Positions 22,763 through 33,867 of a DNA stretch of 64,000 bases are shown piece after piece (the first letter of the stretch is position 1; each line of letters opens with the position of its first letter). The DNA lies in contig OY848918.1 of NCBI GenBank assembly GCA_963693285.1, positions 13,886,263 to 13,950,262 on the forward strand, written 5' to 3'. The DNA comes from Xestospongia muta. Lineage: Eukaryota; Porifera; Demospongiae; Haplosclerida; Petrosiidae. Below the pieces are notes generated by a model. The model saw only the letters and a list, made by a program, of their open reading frames with translations, was not told the origin of the DNA and searched no databases. The translations under genes were made by a program, and so were the position numbers.

Positions 22763-23032
22763 GCCAAGTTTATACTATTGTTTTTAGTTTAAAATCCCTC
22801 AGTAAATTCATCTTTCTTTGTATTATTATGGGGTAATTTTACACCAATTGGCTAAATGAGGGATTTACTCATTTTAATTCCTTCCACAGTAATTTCCTTT
22901 TCTATTATATGGCACAATTTTACACTAGTTGTCACCCTCAACTAGAAATGGTGTAAAATTACTCCATATAAAGTGAAAGCTACACATTCAACTGAAGGAA
23001 GATTTTAACATTGACCTTTGAACTCACTTAAA
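22763..23032 (+). repeat. Left 270-bp direct repeat
   Basis: Nearly identical, same length and same orientation as 28617-28886. Internally it carries three more copies of the ATGGxxyAATTTTACACYAA motif in both orientations, as in subterminal transposase-binding repeats. It flanks a Copia element but does not look like a Copia LTR: it does not begin TG or end CA, and non-Copia DNA lies between the Copia 3' end and the right copy. Confidence 0.8.
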
Positions 23033-23299
23033 TTTTTCTCATTATAAAATAATTAACAAGAGTACTGAGGTGGAAAGTGAATGGTGTATATGATTGAGTA
23101 AATGAATGAATTCAGTTAATAACACTGTTTTAACTCTATAATGAATTGAATATTAATAAAATGAGCAGTCATTCCATTTGGTGTACAAATGTGCCTCATC
23201 AATTGCAATGAGTGATAATTTATTAGCATGTGCAAGGGAATGTACCTTCATCTGATTACTAGGTTTTGTAATAGTTTCACTGACAAGATCCAATTATCC

Positions 23300-26200
23300 T
23301 ACATGGAAAGTCCAGTGCAAGAGGAGTCTTATGAAAGATGGACTGTGGGGAATTGTCAATTTAGCAACTAGCTAGTCTTCCAGAATCATATGATATGTTG
23401 GTCACAGCACTAGAAGCTAATACTGATGTACCAAACATGAAAACTGTCACTGAACGTTTGCTACATGAAGAATGAAAAAGAAGGATTGGAATGCCTCAAG
23501 TGCAACACTTGAAGGAATAAAAGAAGAAGCCATGGTGGTAAAGCAGAAGAAATGAGGACCCAGATGCTATTTTTGTAAGAAATTTGGACATATGCAACAG
23601 AACTGTAATGAGCGAGAAAGAAAGTTTGAAGGTTCGAATCGGTACATGAGGAGTAAACCCCGAGTTAACTGTTCAGAGTCTAGAATTCGAGATCATGATT
23701 CTGATTGTGATGAAGTCGGTTTGGTGGTTCAACATGTTTGATGAACTGGAGTGGAGATATCACCTAGAGGGAACTGGATCATGGATTCAGGAGCTACTTG
23801 TCATACATGCAATGATCGTAACTCATTTGTTGAACTGCGTAATCTGAAGAAGACTCTTGATGTCACTCTTGGAGATGGTCATACATTGAAAGCCATTGGG
23901 TGTAGAACAGTGATCTTGATGATGAAGACTGGTTGCTTAACAAGGAAGTGTAAGCTCCATGATGTACTGTTTGTTCCCAATCTTACCTGCAATCTACTAA
24001 GTGTGTCCAAAGCTGTAGAAAAGGGAATCTCAGTTACCTTTAATGAGTGTGGATGTTTCATTAAGGATGCTAAACACAGATTGATCACTGTTGGAAACAA
24101 AGTTGGAAGTCTCTACCATGATCATGTTTACACTGTTACTGAGCTGAAACTGCCAGAAAATGATATGGACACCTTGGAGTGAAAAACCTTCAAAAACTAG
24201 CAAGTGAAAAGTGAAAATCTTGTAGAGGAGTATGATTATTTTGCTTCGAAGAAGATCAAGTTCTGTGAACCTTGCCTGAAAGGCAAAAACCAAAGAAGTC
24301 AATTTCCACCTTATAGTAAGAGGACAATAACTGAACCTCTGGAATTGGTCCATAGTGACGTCTGTGTAAAACTGGAGTCAAAATCCCTGAGTGGTGCTGA
24401 GTACTTCGTTACATTCATCAATGATAAGACAAGGTATGTCTGGGTATATGTGATTAAATGTAAAAGTGAAGTATTCAAAAGATTTTGTGAGTGGAAGACG
24501 GAAGTGGAGAAATCATTAGGACACTGTGTAAAGACTCTTTGAACTGATAATGGAGGCGAATATACCTCAACTGAATTTGAAGAATACCTCAGAAATGAAG
24601 GAATAAAGCATGAGTTTACCATTCCCAAGTGTCCTAAGCAAAATAGAGTAGCTGAGAGGTTAAACAAGACATTGATTGAGATGGTTCATGCTATGTTAGC
24701 TGATTCAGGACTAGTTAAGTCTTTTTGGGCTGAAGTGCTTGCAACTGCTGTATATTTACGGAATCGATGCCCAACAAAAGCTATTGAAGGGAAGACTCCA
24801 TACAAAGCAATCAGTGGTGAGAAACCAAAAGTAGGACATTTGAGAGTTTTTGGATGTACTGCATATTCACACATTCCAAAAGACAAAAGACATAAGTTTG
24901 ATGACAAAGCACAAAGGTATATCTTCCTAGAGTATTCTACCAACTGAAAAGGATATCATTTATACAACCCAAACCATCAAAAATTGTCCAAAGTCATGAT
25001 GTGAAATTCAACAAATTTGTAAGCGGAGTTGAGAAGGAGACTCCAACAGAAATGACAAGAGATTCACGAGTGATAATTGACTGTTCCAATGATGATGTTG
25101 AAGCACTTGAAGATAACAATTCATCAAGAGAAGAAACTGAAGAACAGGAGAGGGATAATAAAGAAAGCACTGTGACAGAAGAGATAACAGAGCCGACAGT
25201 CAAACGATCTAATTGTGAAACCAGTCGCTCTGATTACTATGGCATATGGGTCAACTCTGTTAATACCATCACTGAACCACTCACTGTGAAAGAGGCACTA
25301 AGTTCTTCTGAGAAGGAAAATTGGAAAGGAGCAATGCAGGCTGAGTTTGAATCTCTTCCTCAAACCAGGATTGGGATCTAGTGCCTTCGCCGAAAGATCA
25401 AAGGTCATCAACAGCAAGTGGGTTTTCAAATGTAAGTTAGGTGAAAATGGACTAGTTGAATGCTACAAGGCAAGACTGGTTGCACAGGGATACTTACAGA
25501 GACCAGGACTAGATTATAAAGAAACCTTTTCTCGTGTGGTTCGTTTTGAATCTGTTTGCTCGGTTATAGCCCTTGCTGTTCATGAAAAGATCAAACTCCA
25601 TCAAATGGATGTAAAGACAGCATTCCTAAAAGGAGAATTAACTAAAGAAGTGTTCATAAAACAACCCGAAGGTTTTGTTGAAGAGGGTAAGGATAACTTA
25701 GTCTGTCAACTGAAATGAAGCATCTATGGGCTAAAGCAGTTACCATGCTGCTGGAACACTGCCCTTGATTGTCATCTAAGAACAATGAAGTTCGTACAAA
25801 CAAAAGGTGATCCATGTTTATATGTGTCTACTGATGGAGAACCTGTCATTATTGCAGTTTACGTAGATGATATTTTAATAGCTGGAAGAACTGATAAGAG
25901 AATTGCTGAAGTGAAGACTGCCATTGCTAATCGATTTGACGTTAAGGATATGGGTGAATTGCACTATTTCTTAGGAGTTAAAGTTGTCCAAAACCTTGAG
26001 GCAGGTACTATATGGATGGGACAACCAACATATACAGAGAATCTTGTTTCACATTTCAGTATGCAAATGCCAAGACCTGTAAGACACCAGTTAACCCTAG
26101 TCTGAAACTGACTAAAGCAAAGGATGACTCGACAAACGTTGATGGAGAATTTATCAGTTTGCAGTTGGAAAGCTAATCTACCTTTCCACAAGAACGAGGC

Positions 26201-26740
26201 CAGACATGGCCCTTGCTGTGAGCAACATTGCCAAGTTTACAGCGAAACCTACTGAACAGTATTGGAGACCAGTGAAGCATATCTTACAGTATCTAGCTGG
26301 TACCACCAACTTTGGATTACTGTTCACCATGAATGAAACACCTGAATGTACAGGATACTCAGATGCTGACTAGGCAGGAGATATTGATGATAGAAAGTCC
26401 ACATCAGGCTACCTATTCCTAATGTCAGGAGCGCCTGTTAGTTGGAGAAGTAAAAAGCAATCATGTATAGCGTTGTCTACTGCCGAAGCTGAATGTATGT
26501 CCCTAACATCTGCAGCTCAAGAGGCCATTTGGCCCATAAGAGATGAAGTTAAGAAGGGAAAAATCAATGTCCGATACTGTAAGACTGAAGACATGATTGC
26601 TGAATGCTGATATGCTGATATGGTAACAAAAGGACTGTATGCTGAACAATTCATGAAACTAAGAGAAATGGCCGGAGTAAAGGAATTACACCAACAATCT
26701 GACATAAAGTGAGAAGGAATGTAGAAAAAGAGCACTTAAA
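23300..26740 (+). mobile_element. Ty1/Copia retrotransposon, decayed gag-pol
   Basis: The parts occur in canonical Copia order. Gag: LLASLPESYDMLVTALEA-like at 23350-23470. CCHC knuckle: CYFCKKFGHMQQNC around 23563-23607. Aspartic protease: IMDSGATCHTC near 23780. Pre-integrase and integrase core: FVTFINDKTRYVWVYV; DNGGEY; 24200-24950. Reverse transcriptase: LHQMDVKTAFLKGEL, IYGLKQ, AVYVDDILIAG; 25400-26100. RNase H: KSTSGYLFLMSGAPVSW, CIALSTAEAE; 26350-26620. Many stops and frameshifts make it non-functional. At several sites an in-frame TGA replaces an Arg codon expected in the family. No clear 5' LTR was seen; 26741-26892 may be 3' LTR-like sequence. Confidence 0.93.
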
Positions 26741-26892
26741 GCTCAGATTGTTTACATAATGTAATGTGCTTTGTATGGTATCTGTGACATGAATATTCAG
26801 TATATGAGTACATGTATGATTTGCTAGAACATTCTATCACATGTTGTGTCTAGAATATTCTTTTTGTTGTTACTACGTTTTTGATATATATT
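26741..26892 (+). other. 3' flank of the Copia element, possible LTR remnant
   Basis: Downstream of the RNase H frame. Contains TGTTGTGTCTAGAATATTC-like sequence, frequent in Copia LTRs, but no second copy is seen upstream, so LTR status is not shown. Confidence 0.35.
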
Positions 26893-28437
26893 TTATTGAG
26901 TTTTGTTTCCAAGTTGTTCTTTGTCAATCTTACAAATAAACTTATCACTGTCTGGGTTCAAAGCATGCATTTCAACCAGTTTATCAAGCTGACCAGATTC
27001 CAAAAATACAGATGGAACTTGAATATAATTGAGTTTATGCACCTGATCTTGCATTAAGCTTATGGTTGGAGTCACGATGATAGCCTTCTTGTTTAGATAA
27101 ACAGGAGGAAAAAGAAAACACAAACATTTACCACTATCTGTTGGTTGAACAAATAATGTATCCTTTTCTTAATTCTATTGCAGCAGTTATGATATTTTTT
27201 TGAAACGTTTAAAGGAGGTAAGATAGAATCTCTCAGCCAAAGTTGTAACAAGCATAGCATGTTGAAACAATTCTTCAGCTAACGATGAATTAAAGATATC
27301 ATCGTACTCGTCATACTCATCCTCCATGTTATAATTACATAGAATGGGTGTATGTGTTTTGTCAGACTCAGATGGCTGTTTTTGTGGTATTTCCTAATAG
27401 GTAAAGTCACAGTCATATTTCCGATCATTCAGCGTATTAGCTAAGGTACTAAATATTTCACAGAAATATTTCATTAATGTTTGGTACAAGTATAAGAAAC
27501 GTATTCATACAGGTAACACTATAATATTATACTAAAGTACTTGATTTTACAAATAATTTATTTGCTGACTTATAATATTGGTCTAATTTTTCTTGTAATG
27601 CTATTATTATATTGATCAACACGTCATGCAGTAACCAGAGTAAACAAACAAGCACTTGAGCTGTGTAAATTGAGCTTAGATAACACTAGTATCCAGACAA
27701 TTACAGCAACCACATTTACTTTGACTTTACCTTAGCATTGTGGTTTCTTTTTTTTAGATGTTGATGCCACTGTTTGTTACATGTTCTACACCTTGATGAC
27801 TTGCATACATTGCAAAAGACATTAGCATACTCTACACAGGATACACATTCATTGGTAGCCTCTTCATCTACAGACTCTGTCGAGAACCAATTTAATTATG
27901 ATAACCATTATTTCAATTGAAAATTATTTTTAAGTAAACAATTAGTATACCTAAACATACCGTTTCTACTGCCACCATCACCTCCACCTCTCACACTTTA
28001 ACAAGTAGACTAACACATTCTCCATCCTTCAGCCTATAGTCTCGTAATAGAACATGTGATTGTATCAAAGATCCTCGATAAATAACATCTGAATAAGTTT
28101 TGAAATGCCAGTAACTTTCTCTACCTTAAGGTATAATAATCTGCCAAAGACACACTGGTTATGTGATATAAGTATGGCTTTACCAGCAGGAAGCTGAATA
28201 TCTATTTTCATTGATGAACCACTACATTCTCTCCTCTTCAAAACCTGCCTTTGATTTGAGTTTAAATGAAACTGATGAGTTGGAAGATAAAAAATCAGAA
28301 CCAGTAACACAATCCATCCAGGTAGAGCAATGATGTAGCAAATAAAAAAGGCAACTTGGTGCAAAAAAAGACTTGGTCTTACATCACAGCCATAGCTCTG
28401 AATATTGTTTGCTTTTAAAAAAAACAGGCCGAATTTC
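26893..28437 (-). pseudogene. Remnant of a ubiquitin-like / B-box-like / RecQ helicase gene
   Basis: Read on the minus strand. (1) About 28000-28250 encodes a ubiquitin-like fold: MKIDIQLPAGKAI, then GISKLIQMLF, then RDYRLKDGECVSLLVKV. (2) After a 1-nt frameshift and a GTATGT donor (27955-27960), an exon at about 27733-27888 encodes a Cys/His finger, CVSCVEYANVFCNVC then CRTCNKQWHQH, resembling a B-box. It is followed by a GTAAAG donor. (3) An exon from about 27400 encodes an acidic linker (MEDEYDEYDD), then LTSFKRFQK-like, a degenerate Walker A (PTDSGK instead of TGSGKS) and RecQ motif Ia (AIIVTPTISLMQDQV). Helicase motifs II-VI are missing; the sequence ends at the Copia 3' end. Domain assignments are by eye; the gene is broken by frameshifts and truncation. 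Confidence 0.6.
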
Positions 28438-28616
28438 ACTGTTACATTTTATTAACAGACAAATGATTAGTAGTTTAAGAAACTTAACTATAGTTTTACC
28501 GCCTGACAACACACGTGTCAGGCCAGCTCTACCCTAATAGAGCTGCAATTGATGAATGGATGCATGTCTCAGACACACCTAACATTTAACCACACCTGCA
28601 TCCCACCACACATGCA

Positions 28617-28886
28617 GCCAAGTTTATACTATTGTTTTTAGTTTAAAAATCCCTTAGTAAATTCATCTTTCTTTGTGTTATTATGGGGTAATTTTACACC
28701 AATTGGCTAATTAAGGGGTTTACTCATTTTAATTCCTTCCACAGTAGTTTCATTTTCTGTTATATGGCACAATTTTACACTAATTGCCACCCTCAACTAG
28801 AATGGTGTAAAATTACTCCATATAAAGTGAAAGCTACACATTAAACTGAAGGAAGATTTTAACATTGACCTTTGAACTCACTTAAA
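28617..28886 (+). repeat. Right 270-bp direct repeat
   Basis: Same-orientation partner of 22763-23032, starting at GCCAAGTTTATACTATTG and ending at AACTCACTTAAA in both. It is followed after about 50 bp by the right inverted repeat. Confidence 0.8.
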
Positions 28887-28939
28887 ACCTTCCCATGAGA
28901 TTAATCTGACAATCAAATCAAGAAGACTTTTACATAAGG

Positions 28940-29046
28940 AAATCAAGATTGTATTGGTTTAAAATTGTCCCATGATATACTCCAGGTTGTGTTGGTGTAA
29001 AATCGTCCCATGAGTAACTCTGGGTGTAAAATCTTTTTTACACTAA
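28940..29046 (-). repeat. Right 107-bp inverted repeat of the bracketed block
   Basis: Inverted partner of 22647-22753. Together they bracket 6.4 kb containing two 270-bp direct repeats, the Copia element and the RecQ-type remnant. Confidence 0.8.
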
Positions 29047-29784
29047 AATCTGTAGAACCGGAGGGCTTAGCTTTGATGGTACTAACACCATGTCGGGCCA
29101 CAGAACAACAGAGGTGTTGTTCAGACATACCTTAGGTTGCATTCTCCAAGTGCTATTGACATACATTGCTACTGTCGTCACTTGGAAGTGCCTTCTTTAA
29201 ATGCTGCAGAATAACGTATAAAGGTAAAGCTAGTTTTGGGCACACTATTAACAATCTGGAAGGTGTTTCAATATTCTCCCAAAAAAGTAGCAAAATCTGT
29301 TAAAATCCAGGTTGAGCTTCAGATTCCTGAGATCAAACTGTAGAAGCCAAATGACATTTTTGGCTAGCCTGTTAGAAGGCTGTGCATGTCATATAACAAA
29401 GTCTGACAGCCTAAGTAAACAGATTCAAAGAGATCTATAACAAGAAATGTGATGCTGACAAATTGTAGATGATGGCGGAAAGGATTAAAAGAAGAAGAGA
29501 TAGATGGATAGTAATGGAAAAATGGAACATCTATGTAAATACATGAATGTAATAAAGTAGAAAGAAGAATTAGTGAAAGAAGAGTTGAATAGATGAATGT
29601 AAGTGTACAAAGTATGAAGGTGAGGAAATAAATGAACATATACATAAATATATGAATGAATTGATGATTATTTGAAGGAATAAAGAAAATCATTGCACAG
29701 ATTCTTTAATGAAGGGATGAATGGATGGATCAATTGATTAATTCATTATTGATGGATGGACCTTCATCTCTCTGCGATGTGTGT
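29047..29784. repeat. Array-entry flank: unknown sequence then TGGATGGA/TGAATGAA-rich module
   Basis: 29047-29363 holds no recognisable gene. From about 29460 a low-complexity module begins (tagatggatagtaatggaaa, aatacatgaatgtaataaag) that recurs ahead of every minisatellite in the array (31675, 37420, 40815, 49060, 54890). It marks the left edge of the first amplified unit. Confidence 0.6.
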
Positions 29785-30440
29785 AACTAATGCAACAGAT
29801 ATAACTAGTGCAACAAATGCAACAAATACAATAGGTACAACAAATGAGGCACAACAGGTGCAATATTTGTAACACTTGAGATGCAAAAATGTAACAGGTG
29901 CAACTAATGCAGGTATGTCAGTTGTAATGAGTGCAAGTGTTGTAAATGGTGGAGTAAACACAAGAAAAGCAACAAATGCAACAGCTATAACAAATGTAAC
30001 AGGTGCGATACAAATGGAACAGGTGCATTACAAATGAACAAGTGCAACAAATCTAACAGGTGCAACAGGTGCAATACAAAAGGAACAGGTGCAACAGATC
30101 CAACAACTATAACAAATGCAACAGGTGCAAACAAATGGAACTGGTGCAACAGATCTAACAGGTGCGACAAATGGAACTGGTGCAATGGTTGCAACAGATG
30201 CAACAATTGTAATGTGTGCAACATACAACTGATGCAACAAAAGTAACAAAGGCAACAGATGCAACAAGTGCAATAGTAGCCTTGTCATACCTAGACCAAA
30301 AAGTACTTTTTCCCTCGTCGCAGCTCTTAGCACAACAGGTGCAACAGTTGCAACAAGTGTAACTTGTGCAATAGTTGCAACTGGTATGACAAATGTAACA
30401 AGTATAATGATGTTTCAGTTGCATCTGTTACAATAGTTGA
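29785..30440. repeat. GCAACARRT minisatellite (unit E)
   Basis: Variants of the 9-mer GCAACAGGT / GCAACAAAT / GGAACAGGT repeat almost entirely in triplet phase, so several frames stay open on both strands as Asn-Lys-Cys-rich or Leu/His-rich shadows. It ends in a conserved non-repetitive tail (CTTGTCATACCTAGAC...) seen in all copies. Lies 3' of the elongase copy. Confidence 0.85.
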
Positions 30441-30846
30441 ACTGTTAAAACCAAGTGTTTAATCACGATCAGTACAGTTAGTGTCAAAAGTAATGGTGTC
30501 AAACAATGTTATTGGTGAAATAAGTGCATTAAGGGCATCATTGGGATACATGATGAGATATTTAGAAGTAGTAAACACCACTCTGTTCTCACTACTAATA
30601 TACTAATTACAAGTCATGTATATAGTTCATTGTCAGAGTTTTGAGATTCTGTATATGCATGCCACTGTAAAAACTGATTGGTTGATTTTACCAATAGTAC
30701 TGATGCAACAAAGATCAGGTTTGTGCTGCAATGTCTGCAACAGTCAATAAAGATTTATTACATAACTATATAATAGTTATATCTCACAAGATGGAAAATA
30801 ATTCATGATTAAATAAAGAAAATTAACAAAGTATTAAAGCTATTGG

Positions 30847-31158
30847 TTTTTGTCTTTTTTTCTAAAATAACAATTAATAAAGTAGTGTCCAATACAATAA
30901 AAGACCAAACAAAAAAACATCAGCATCATAATCACAGTTATCAAAGTGATTGTGGTATGCATACAAAGTAAGGTTTATAATAATACCAATGAACATCTGT
31001 AGCAGTTGTAAGATGGTTAGAACTAAGGCAACTGTTGCAGGGAGATGAACACCACCAGATGTAAGAGTATAATAAGAATACATGACAGAATGAACAAAAT
31101 TGTTCATACAAGCAAGCCAATGTATCTGACTGGATACACCTTTATCAAAACTGTACCT
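30847..31158 (-). pseudogene. ELO-E: truncated elongase pseudogene (C-terminal 100 residues)
   Basis: The minus strand encodes the ELO-C-type C-terminal third: SSQIHWLACMNNFVHSVMYS, YYTLTSGGVHLPATVAL, TILQLLQMFIG. The 5' half, including KxxExxDT and HWYHH, is missing: homology stops near 31158 where a dispersed-repeat block of the next unit begins. Near the 3' end a deletion (30885-30900) shifts the frame and removes the K-x-K-x-x tail. NYFVH is changed to NNFVH. Dead by two independent lesions. Confidence 0.9.
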
Positions 31159-31944
31159 GTACTGAAGGAAGAAGAATTGTCCAACTACGACATGGAGAAG
31201 ATGAGAACACTCATAAACTCCTATGACATTGCACAAGTGGTTCGATTAGATGTAAACAAGTGTATCACAACTAGATATTGATGCTGAGGAAACCAAATCA
31301 GAATGGAAGTTGTTCCAAAGAGTCATTTTTATGAGTATTCAGATTTCTGTCAAGACTACATGTATATACATCTAAAATAACTATTTTTTGAGAAAGATGT
31401 GGAAACTAGAGTTCCAAAAATGTGATTTTTACCCCTTAGATTGCATCAGAATCAATCTCAGAAGATCTAACATCTAAACCTTTCCTAGGGGGACGCCCAG
31501 ATCACCTTAGCAGGTGTACTTTCCCCAAAAAATATCTGTCTCCTAGATAGAAACCTGATTGTTAACATAAAACAGATAGCTGTGTCAGTCCTAAGATGTA
31601 GATTTAATTACAATCATGGTATCTGATAACGATGACAAAATTATAAATGAATGGAGGGAGGGATGAAAAGAAGAAGAGATAGATGGATAGTAATGGAAAA
31701 ATGGAACATCTATGTAAATACATGAATGTAATAAAGTAAATGAATAGAAAGAAGAATTAGTGATGAAAGAAGAGTTGAATAGATGAATGTAAGTGTACAA
31801 ACTATGAATGAATTCAGGTGAACATATACATAAATATATGAATGAATTGATAATTAGTTAAAGTAATAAAGAAAATCATTGCACAGATACTTTAATGAAG
31901 AAATGAATGGATGGATCAATTGATCCATTATTGATGGATGGACC
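31159..31944. repeat. Unit F 5' dispersed block
   Basis: Contains the recurrent segment with CACTCATAAACTCCTATG and GATATTGATGCTGAGGAAAC, whose plus-strand reading (NSYDxAQ...EETESEWKLFQRVIF in the best copy at 48.6 kb) is open over about 60 codons. A CCTTAG...AACAGATAGCTGTGTCAGTC segment and the TGGATGGA/TGAATGAA module follow. The coding affinity is unknown; a hAT-type transposase piece is possible. Confidence 0.55.
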
Positions 31945-32250
31945 TCCATCTCTCTGCAATGTGTGCAACTTGTGTAACTAATGCAACAGATATAACTAGT
32001 GCAACAAATGCAATAAATACAATAGGTACAACAAATGAGGTGCAATAGGTCAATATTTGTAACACTGATATGCAAAATGTAACAGGTGCAATAGTAGTCT
32101 TGTCATACCTAGACTGAAAAGTGCTTTTCCTCTCGTCGCAGGTCTTAGCACATTAGGTGCAACAGTTGCAATAAGTGTAACATGTGAAACAGTTGCAGCT
32201 GGTATGATGAATGTAACAGGTGTAATGATGTTTCAGTTGCATCTGGTACA
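31945..32250. repeat. GCAACARRT minisatellite, short allele (unit F)
   Basis: Same start and end flanks as the other arrays, but the central GCAACAGGT tract is almost completely deleted, leaving mainly the two flanks. Confidence 0.8.
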
Positions 32251-32468
32251 ACAGTTGAACTGTTAAAAGTGAAGTGTTAAATCATGACCAGTACAGTCAG
32301 TGTCAAAAGTAATAGTGTTAAATGTAAATAGTTTATTGCCATGAGTTATGAGATTCTGTATATGCATGTGTGAATGTCGCTGTAAAATCTGACTGGTTGA
32401 TTTTACCAGTAGTACTGATGCAACAAAGATCAGGTTTGTGCTGCAATGACTGCAACAGTCAATAAAGA

Positions 32469-32474
32469 TTTATT
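32469..32474 (-). terminator. Polyadenylation signal of ELO-F
   Basis: AATAAA on the minus strand, 82 bp after the stop. The same signal is conserved behind ELO-G (38781) and ELO-K (55843). Confidence 0.6.
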
Positions 32475-32555
32475 ACTTAATAACATATTAGATATACATT
32501 ACAAGATGGAAAATAATTCATGATTAAATAAAGAAAATTAGCAGAAATATTAAAG

Positions 32556-33365
32556 CTATTGTTTTTTGTCTTTTTTTTTAATATAACGATTAATAAAGTA
32601 ATGTCCAAATAAAATAGCTTGAGACGAATACACTAAAAGACCATACCAAACAACACCAGCATCATAATCACAGTTATCAAAGTGATTGTGGTATGCATAC
32701 AAAGTAAGGTTTATGCTAATACCAATGAACATCTGTAGCAGTTGTAAGCTGGTTATAACTAAGGCAACTGTTGAAGGAAGATGAAAACCAGCAGATATAA
32801 GAGCATAATAAGAATACATGATAGAATGAACAAAATAGTTCATAGAACCAAGCCAATGTACCTGACCAGATATACCATTACCAAAACTGTACCAGGAGTA
32901 CAGGAGTGCTGTCTGATGATGATACCAATGTAGAAATATTAATCGACTTTTACGTAAAACTATAAAAAAAGTGTCACCGAAGTCTAAGATTTTAGACAGC
33001 ACACAAAAAAAGCCCCAAATGCAAATATGAGGATTCCAATAGATCTCAGACTTACAAGTTGCATATGGTATACCATATTTGAAGACAGCCTTAACAAGAG
33101 AAGGTAGACTATTTATAGTTCCCAATATAGAAAACACAGCTAAAAAAACATTCCATAGAAAGAGTGGTCTTTTGAGATTATAAGGCTTTTTATTAGCCAT
33201 CCATTTTCGACCAACATAAATTAATACTAAATAAATGCAAATAGCAGCAACAGGAATGTGCCAACTATCATTTATCCATTTTATTGCTCCATTACAGTTG
33301 AATTTAGATTGTAAAGTTCCCAGAAAAGGAAGAGATTGCAGTGGGCTGACAAAATCATCCATCAT
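32556..33365 (-). CDS. ELO-F: ELOVL6-like fatty acid elongase (array copy)
   Basis: Intact single-exon copy of ELO-C type, 269 residues when started at MMDDFVSP. An upstream in-frame MFSS extension exists (to 33377), but the MM start aligns with ELO-C, ELO-G and ELO-K. It carries HWYHHQT (146-152), NYFVHSIMYSYYAL and TSLQLLQM. Its KxxExxDT box reads KILDFGDT: the family glutamate is aspartate, unique among the intact copies here and possibly activity-altering. Phe/Gln changes around the histidine box (HHQTALLYSWYSF) also distinguish it. The C-terminus KDKKQ fits K-x-K-x-x ER retrieval. Promoter copied from the ELO-C/ZMYND12 locus, with a degenerate X-box. Confidence 0.92.
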   Translation of the reverse strand: MMDDFVSPLQSLPFLGTLQSKFNCNGAIKWINDSWHIPVAAICIYLVLIYVGRKWMANKKPYNLKRPLFLWNVFLAVFSILGTINSLPSLVKAVFKYGIPYATCKSEIYWNPHICIWGFFCVLSKILDFGDTFFIVLRKSRLIFLHWYHHQTALLYSWYSFGNGISGQVHWLGSMNYFVHSIMYSYYALISAGFHLPSTVALVITSLQLLQMFIGISINLTLYAYHNHFDNCDYDAGVVWYGLLVYSSQAILFGHYFINRYIKKKDKKQ

Positions 33366-33580
33366 ACTTGAAAACATTTGCAGAAATAATCAGAGTGGTG
33401 TTATAGCTTTCAGCAGTTGCATAAGTAAGAGATGTTAATATTCACACTTTGACAACACTTTGGTGTGACATCTTGCGATTTGAGATCAAGTGTGGGGCTT
33501 TTAACCTTTTGTAGATCTATTGTGGTCAAACAACAGTATCACTAGCAAATATACCTATCATTGAAGTTATAGTAATTTCA
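33366..33580. promoter_or_regulatory. Copied ELO-C/ZMYND12 promoter with degenerate X-box and exon-1 stub (ELO-F)
   Basis: Aligns with 12785-12990 of the parent locus. The X-box position (33522-33534) reads GTGGTCAAACAAC and no longer fits the consensus fully. The ZMYND12 ATG is lost (ATACC) and only about 25-30 bp of its first exon remain before an abrupt switch to Gypsy-derived sequence near 33578. Confidence 0.75.
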
Positions 33581-33840
33581 ACTGATCTTGATGAAACATG
33601 CACTTCTCCAAGTTAAGGATTACCCCTGTATCTTCACTTCTTTGTAGTAATCCTTTCAATCAACAAACAAGTACATACAGTTGAATTAGATTCTGGCTTG
33701 ATACATACACAACTAAATATCAAAGATAATTCTTGGTAATACATACATATCTATCATATATCATATATATATATATATATATATATTACATCTTGATGAT
33801 ACAGTACTAATAATAAAACAGGCTTTTCTTGTTACTTAAA
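33581..33840 (-). mobile_element. Ty3/Gypsy-derived fragment and flank (unit F)
   Basis: Antisense copy of the short segment that encodes LEKCMFHQ-like sequence in the larger fragments at 51.2 and 57.4 kb. A conserved flank (TTGAATTAG...ATACAGTACTAATAATAAAACAGGC) and a TA microsatellite (33765-33784) follow. Confidence 0.6.
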
Positions 33841-33867
33841 GGGGGAGGGCGGACATATGTTCCATAT

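Noticed and set aside
24030..24943. Minus-strand frames over the Copia pol
   Set aside because: Antisense shadows of readable Copia protease and integrase sequence on the plus strand.
22763..28886. The 270-bp direct repeats as Copia LTRs
   Set aside because: They lack TG...CA ends, and about 1.7 kb of unrelated gene remnant separates the Copia 3' end from the right copy.
30028..30424. Overlapping open frames of 70-140 codons in the GCAACARRT tracts (also 37.7-38.2, 41.1-41.5, 49.4-49.8, 50.1-50.5 and 55.2-55.5 kb)
   Set aside because: They arise because the repeat unit is a multiple of three without stops in several frames on both strands. No start context, splice signal or domain supports them.
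33235..33438. Plus-strand 60-70-codon frames opposite every elongase N-terminus (also 12654, 39547, 42463, 46627, 56609)
   Set aside because: They recur only because the elongase coding sequence is conserved; no independent coding signal.
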